This document shows, piece by piece, positions 51,830 to 55,434 of a stretch of DNA of 55,434 nucleotides (the stretch's first letter is position 1; every line of letters begins with the position of its first letter). This DNA is from Thermoprotei archaeon (lineage in GTDB: Archaea; Thermoproteota; Thermoprotei; Thermoproteales; B15-G16). Made by a program: the position numbers and the translations under genes. Where the stretch lies: assembly GCA_003649205.1 (NCBI GenBank), contig QMRC01000013.1, forward strand, positions 1 through 55,434, read 5' to 3'. The notes beneath the pieces are model-generated. The model did no database searches. It was not told where the DNA came from and saw only the letters and a list, made by a program, of their open reading frames with translations.

Positions 51830-52209
51830 AAAGCAAAGGGGAAACCTGTAGATAGGGAAGAAGAGGAAAGGTGGGGAAGGAGATTGAAGAGCTAGGCGTT
51901 AGGGTTTGCCTTGTACAAGTACTCAGTCATCGGCTCATCTTTTTAGCCCGCTCTTAGGTTGGGTTTCATTCATCATTAGACGGGAGTCCTGAGACCCATG
52001 TTAGTTGGTACGACTGCTTACTTTGCAATAAGTATAGGATTAAACGAGTTTTGAACACAGTCTTATCGTGTTGGAAGACATTTGGTCTTGATGGGGGAGT
52101 GGGGATAGGCGGGTTCACTCAAACCCGAAACGGGTCTGTCACCCGCCTGATACCCTAGTGTGATCGAGGTAGCTAAGGGATATAAGCGTAGTGTCTAGAA
52201 CTTGAAGGT
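51830..52209. ncRNA. Non-coding stretch, possible structured RNA
   Basis: No gene is visible for about 400 bp between asnS and the zinc-ribbon gene. Several local stems can be drawn (AAGAC/GTCTT near 52076-52090, AACAC/GTGTT near 52054-52072), ending with a strong two-tier hairpin at 52108-52147. A minus-strand TATA-like TTATATCCC at about 52178-52186 could drive transcription across the region. I could not match it to RNase P RNA, SRP RNA or 5S rRNA. Confidence 0.4.
52108..52147. ncRNA. Two-tier GC hairpin near asnS
   Basis: GGCGGGT (52108-52114) pairs with ACCCGCC (52141-52147). Inside, ACCCG (52123-52127) pairs with CGGGT (52131-52135) around AAA, leaving an 8 x 5 nt internal loop. The layout resembles the hairpin at 14469-14509 and a guide-RNA pocket, but neither a K-turn nor an ACA box is evident. 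Confidence 0.45.
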
Positions 52210-52512
52210 CTAGGTAATGTACCTACGTTCGGAAGGTGATATCTTCTCAGCATATATCGAATGCACAACAAGATCTCCACCACACCTACTGCACTTACCA
52301 ATTACCATACCAACGTAAACTCCCTTCTCTACTCCTCTAACCTCCCTATAACCGCACTTAAGACAGGTAACCTCCATCCTCAGAGCTGACAATCTATTCA
52401 TCCTCTTCAAAACTCTACGAGGACTAAAGACTGTGTAGTAGAGAAGGAGTAGAAGAAGGACAAGAAAGAGAACTAGGATACCTAAGCTCTCAAACTGCAT
52501 TATGAAGTTCAT
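52210..52512 (-). CDS. Membrane-anchored zinc-ribbon protein
   Basis: 100 residues. One N-terminal membrane helix (about 8-27) is followed by a basic linker and a zinc ribbon (CLKCGYREV with CSRCGGDLVV). No family recognised; such small ribbons often bind nucleic acid or partner proteins. The start overlaps the stop of the DUF1512-like gene (ATGA), so the two are coupled and may act together. Confidence 0.65.
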   Translation of the reverse strand: MNFIMQFESLGILVLFLVLLLLLLYYTVFSPRRVLKRMNRLSALRMEVTCLKCGYREVRGVEKGVYVGMVIGKCSRCGGDLVVHSIYAEKISPSERRYIT

Positions 52513-53621
52513 TGAGCAACACCTACCGTATTACCAACACCTACAACTACTATCGTATCACCCTCCTTAGTGTGCTCGAGTATTATCCTCTTAACTCTCT
52601 CAACAGCTTCATCAGCAGCCTTAGCTACGTCCTTAGTCATAACTGAGAGAGCCTCTGAAACAGACATCTTTATGAGAACAGCATAGAGCGGAACCTTGTA
52701 CTTAGCACCAATCTCCTCAATATTGAACTTCTCAACACCAATACCACCAATAGCAACACCAACAGCATCGACAACAGTACCACTTCTCTCACTCTCTAGC
52801 TTGAGAGCAGCATCAACAGTAATTACGAGGGAAATAGGAGAATACCTCTCAAAGATAACTCTCATAGCATCATCGAGGAACCCTGTCGTACTGCCAGGAC
52901 CCTTAGCCTTAACAATCAAGACCCTCCTACCCCTGTACTTAGTCTCAATGAGGACAGTGTTCTTAGCAATCTCAATAGGATCCGACCTACCCTCACACGA
53001 AAGCGATAACTTATACGCAACCAACGGACCAACACTATCACCAATAGGGTAACCATTTACAAAAGCATCAACAGCACTCTCAATAGCTTTAATCTGCTCG
53101 TAGTAAAATGGCATGAGAGCCTGTAATTGCCACAGAAGCCAAATAGCTTTAAACCTCTTACCCAACCTATAGTAATGATCAAGTAGCTTATATTGGTAAT
53201 TTAGTTCACGAACAGCTGAGAGAACACTCTTAACATTTTCAAGAACATCATCAGGTACGGTCGTCAGTATGTGTCTAATCTCCCTACTCAATCTCTCATC
53301 AGCAACAGTGATTATGTGCTTAAGCTTACTAACAATACCATGGGGATCGAGATCCGTAGGATTGATCAATACACTATTGACGATACTATTTACTCGACCC
53401 TCAACAACTCTATCCTCAACATTGATATTGTACTTCTTAACAAGGTCCTTAATTGACTGAACAGCCTTGCTAAGAGCTGTGTAGTAGATAGTTCTTATGC
53501 TACCTAGGTACTTCTCAATCTCAAGAGTAACTCTCAACATATTTATCTCATTTAGCAGGAAGATGAAGAGTAACCAAAATAGTGCTGTGTAGATCCAAGA
53601 GTAATCAAATTGATTACTCAT
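52509..53621 (-). CDS. DUF1512-like archaeal protein
   Basis: 370 residues with an N-terminal membrane helix (about 8-26) and a soluble remainder. The C-terminal half has the pattern LIVKAKGPGSTTGFLDDAMR, VGVAIGGIGVEKFNIEEI and GDTIVVVGVGNTVGV, which fits archaeal DUF1512, a family of unknown function. The glycine-rich GVAIGGIG suggests nucleotide or phosphate binding. Coding strand G/T-rich. Coupled to the zinc-ribbon gene downstream. Confidence 0.65.
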   Translation of the reverse strand: MSNQFDYSWIYTALFWLLFIFLLNEINMLRVTLEIEKYLGSIRTIYYTALSKAVQSIKDLVKKYNINVEDRVVEGRVNSIVNSVLINPTDLDPHGIVSKLKHIITVADERLSREIRHILTTVPDDVLENVKSVLSAVRELNYQYKLLDHYYRLGKRFKAIWLLWQLQALMPFYYEQIKAIESAVDAFVNGYPIGDSVGPLVAYKLSLSCEGRSDPIEIAKNTVLIETKYRGRRVLIVKAKGPGSTTGFLDDAMRVIFERYSPISLVITVDAALKLESERSGTVVDAVGVAIGGIGVEKFNIEEIGAKYKVPLYAVLIKMSVSEALSVMTKDVAKAADEAVERVKRIILEHTKEGDTIVVVGVGNTVGVAQ

Positions 53622-53828
53622 TTCAAGTCACCTAACTTATATAATCGATTTTAAGTGAAATTTAAGTAATTTAAACTTAAGTGCTCAAGCCACTAGCTCG
53701 ACTAGTAGTTCTAGGTAGGTAAAAATCGCTTTAACGTATAACAATGATGCATTAGCTACATACCAAACAAATTTCAGAGTAACGCTTATATTTGGATTAC
53801 TTACTAGCTAATACCCTACGGTGATTAG
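53622..53828. promoter_or_regulatory. AT-rich divergent promoter region with TTTAAGT repeats
   Basis: About 200 bp between the DUF1512-like and ECF genes. TTTAAGT-type words recur in both orientations at 53651-53681. A TATA box CTTATATTT (53785-53793) lies about 40 bp before the GTG at 53829, and GGTGATTAGGTG spans the ribosome-binding site and start. The A/T-rich block may carry the promoter of the minus-strand gene. Confidence 0.45.
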
Positions 53829-54563
53829 GTGTCTGAGGTCTTGCTTAAACGTGTTAAACTCCTAGTCCTTACCTCCATATTCACAGCTCTAGTCTTCGCA
53901 GCTACTGTCTGCTTTACTGTCTATACACCAGCAACTAAAGGTTACTTTAACCTAGGTGAAACAATGGTTTATACGGCTGCTTTACTTGCTGGGCCTTGGG
54001 TTGGTGCTCTTGCTGGTGGTGTTGGGTCAGCTCTAGCGGATGTATTTCTCGGTTTTGGGTACTATGCTCCAGGTACTTTGGTGATTAAGGGTATTGAGGG
54101 TTTTATTGTGGGTTACTTATCGTCGGTAGCTAGGAGATTGGGTAGGAGGTTTTGGTCATCTACGTTGCTTGTTCTAGCAGCTCTATCTACGTTGCTTGTA
54201 GTTCTCGTATGTATTCCGTACTATAGTGGGGTTACGGAGTTAGTTCTTGGTTCCCATAAGGTTGTTCTCTACATTCCGTGGTTTGTGTGGGTTCTAGTTC
54301 TAGTGCTCTTCCTATGCTTTCTAACGTACATTGGTTTTAAGGTTGATCCACGTAGTGGTGCTGAGGGTCTATGTGTTGTTGTTGGTGGTTGCTGTATGGT
54401 GTTAGGTTACTTCCTCTATGAGGCTTATGTTCTTGGGTTTGGAGTGTACTATGCTGCTTTTGAGGTTCCTGTCAACATTGGTCAGTTAACTGTTGGTTTA
54501 ATTGTATCTCTTCCAGTGGTTAGATCTGTTAGGTCTGTTCTAGGTAGAGATACTGTATGGTAG
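53829..54563 (+). CDS. ECF transporter S component
   Basis: 244 residues with about six hydrophobic segments. GYFNLGETMVYTAALLAGPW followed by VGALAGGVGSALADVFLGFG is the classic substrate-binding-subunit signature of energy-coupling-factor importers for vitamins and cofactors. Ligand cannot be told from sequence, and no riboswitch was recognised upstream. The stop overlaps the ATG of the first ATPase gene. Strongly G/T-rich coding strand. Confidence 0.88.
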   Translation: MSEVLLKRVKLLVLTSIFTALVFAATVCFTVYTPATKGYFNLGETMVYTAALLAGPWVGALAGGVGSALADVFLGFGYYAPGTLVIKGIEGFIVGYLSSVARRLGRRFWSSTLLVLAALSTLLVVLVCIPYYSGVTELVLGSHKVVLYIPWFVWVLVLVLFLCFLTYIGFKVDPRSGAEGLCVVVGGCCMVLGYFLYEAYVLGFGVYYAAFEVPVNIGQLTVGLIVSLPVVRSVRSVLGRDTVW

Positions 54564-55381
54564 TTGTTGAGGTTCGTGATCTCTGGGTTAGGTATGTTGG
54601 TAGTGATTGGGTACTTAGGGGTATATCACTTAAGTTGTGTAGTGGTCGAGTGTACCTTCTTCTCGGTCCTAATGGATGTGGTAAGACAACTCTCCTACGT
54701 GTACTCTGTGGTTTCATACCTCATCTATACCCTGGTGAGGTTCGTGGTGAGGTCACTGTACTTGGTAAGTGCCCCAGTACTGAGGGACCTAGTGCCCTCT
54801 CCGGAGCTGTAGCATACCTCTCTGAAGACCCTACTCTCTCCATAGTAGCACCCACTGTTGGCGATGAACTCATTCTATCAAATGCTCTAGAGGCATCTGA
54901 TATAGCTAGCAAACTCAATATCGAATCTTTCTTCACCGATAATGTTTCTCACCTGAGTTCAGGTACTAGAGTTAAGGTTGCTATTGCTAGCTCAGCAATC
55001 CAAGGTGCAAAGATCATTCTTCTCGATGAACCTTTCTCCACGTTGGACGTCGAGAGTAGAATCACAGTGGCAAGGCTCCTAAAGGAACTTGCACATGAGT
55101 ACGGTATCTGTATTGTAATTGCTGAGCATAGGCTAGATGAGTTAGCTAGCTTTGTCGATGAGGTAATAGTGCTATGTAGAGGGAGCATTGTTGCAAGAGG
55201 TACTCTACCTGAAGTTCTCTCTCGATCTGAAGTACATGATATTCTTGGTAGGTATAGTGAGTACCTTGAGTTAGTGTATAGGTTGTATACTGCTGGTCTA
55301 CTACCAGAGTACTTAATTAATGTGGAGGCTGTTAGAGATGCAATATCGAAATTCGTCAAGAGACCTATTGATCGAGCTTAG
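54557..55381 (+). CDS. ECF transporter ATPase (EcfA-like)
   Basis: 274 residues. Walker A GPNGCGKTT (37-45), signature LSSGTRVKVAIA, Walker B KIILLDEPFSTLD and switch His in IAEHRLDEL are all intact. It energises the adjacent S component. Overlaps the S-component gene by 7 bp and the next ATPase gene by 14 bp, so the three genes form one operon; a T-component gene would be expected beyond the window. Confidence 0.9.
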   Translation: MVVVEVRDLWVRYVGSDWVLRGISLKLCSGRVYLLLGPNGCGKTTLLRVLCGFIPHLYPGEVRGEVTVLGKCPSTEGPSALSGAVAYLSEDPTLSIVAPTVGDELILSNALEASDIASKLNIESFFTDNVSHLSSGTRVKVAIASSAIQGAKIILLDEPFSTLDVESRITVARLLKELAHEYGICIVIAEHRLDELASFVDEVIVLCRGSIVARGTLPEVLSRSEVHDILGRYSEYLELVYRLYTAGLLPEYLINVEAVRDAISKFVKRPIDRA

Positions 55382-55434
55382 GGATGTGTGGTTTAGGTAT
55401 CCTCTATCGAGTACTTGGTGCATTAGGGGTGTAA
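55368..55434 (+). CDS. Second ECF-type ATPase, 5' end only
   Basis: From TTG 55368 the frame reads MIELRDVWFRYPLSSTWCIR and runs off the window. The start matches the first strand of ABC ATPases (compare VEVRDLWVRY in the preceding gene). A TTG start inside the end of the first ATPase gene suggests translational coupling. Partial. Confidence 0.7.
   Translation, partial: MIELRDVWFRYPLSSTWCIRGV

Noticed and set aside
51960..52010. C/D sRNA on the minus strand near 51980
   Set aside because: A good box C (ATGATGA) exists, but D', C' and D do not fall at the expected spacing.
51860..52190. RNase P RNA or SRP RNA gene
   Set aside because: GAGGAAAGG near 51863 resembles the start of the RNase P motif, but the following GTCC, the ACAGAA block and the SRP helix 8 motif are absent.

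Overview
The window comes from a hyperthermophilic archaeon of the Thermoproteota (crenarchaeal) type. The gene content shows this: archaeal aRF1, geranylgeranylglyceryl-phosphate synthase (ether lipids), FAU-1 ribonuclease, Elf1-like and ZPR1-like zinc-ribbon proteins, a 56-residue Sec61-beta, the archaeal D-aminoacyl-tRNA deacylase, archaeal AsnRS and GluRS, Fap7/AK6 and box C/D sRNAs. Many genes start with GTG or TTG a short distance after a TATA box (leaderless messages). Others carry a GGTGAT/GAGGTG ribosome-binding site. I do not assign a genus.

Layout. 1-1167: no intact gene; palindromes and decayed coding pieces. 1168-9415: housekeeping genes (FAU-1, tRNA-Leu, aRF1, UMP kinase, ZPR1, Sec61-beta, GGGP synthase, Elf1, phosphoesterase). 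8883-9597: four box C/D sRNA candidates around one small gene. 9660-13725: a peptide/sugar ABC importer with an unusually ordered binding protein and fused permeases. 13733-16039: an island between tRNA-Arg and tRNA-Ala with strongly skewed strand composition, holding a DUF3800 protein and an MNT-HEPN fusion. 16327-28118: a sugar-acid/inositol catabolic cluster. 28190-35321: cyclophilin-like protein, Na+/H+ antiporter, a tRNA-modification-like trio (TGT-like, PP-loop, Thg1-like), UPF0173 hydrolase and M42 peptidase. 35394-35950: an internally deleted GH1 glycosidase pseudogene. 36012-42640: mostly uncharacterised archaeal proteins. 42687-51791: another C/D sRNA, phosphosugar mutase, GluRS, DTD2, M50 protease, DUF354 protein, Fap7 and AsnRS. 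51792-52209: a non-coding stretch with a structured GC-rich hairpin. 52210-53621: DUF1512-like protein and a zinc ribbon. 53829 to the end: an ECF-type transporter whose second ATPase runs off the window.

The most interesting system is 17.8-28.1 kb. Five proteins match, motif by motif, the enzymes of the Thermotoga maritima myo-inositol pathway: IolG, IolM, IolN, IolO, plus the tagaturonate epimerase UxaE. Together they would convert myo-inositol to D-tagaturonate and D-fructuronate. I see none of the usual next enzymes (fructuronate reductase, mannonate dehydratase). The cluster instead holds a 722-residue protein with a transaldolase core (Schiff-base Lys369), a second hydroxypyruvate-isomerase-like TIM barrel and a hydroxypyruvate/glyoxylate reductase-like dehydrogenase. 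These three fit an undescribed route: retro-aldol cleavage of the keto-uronate to dihydroxyacetone and tartronate semialdehyde, isomerisation to hydroxypyruvate, and reduction to glycerate. The first part rests on strong family resemblance recalled from memory; the second part is inference.
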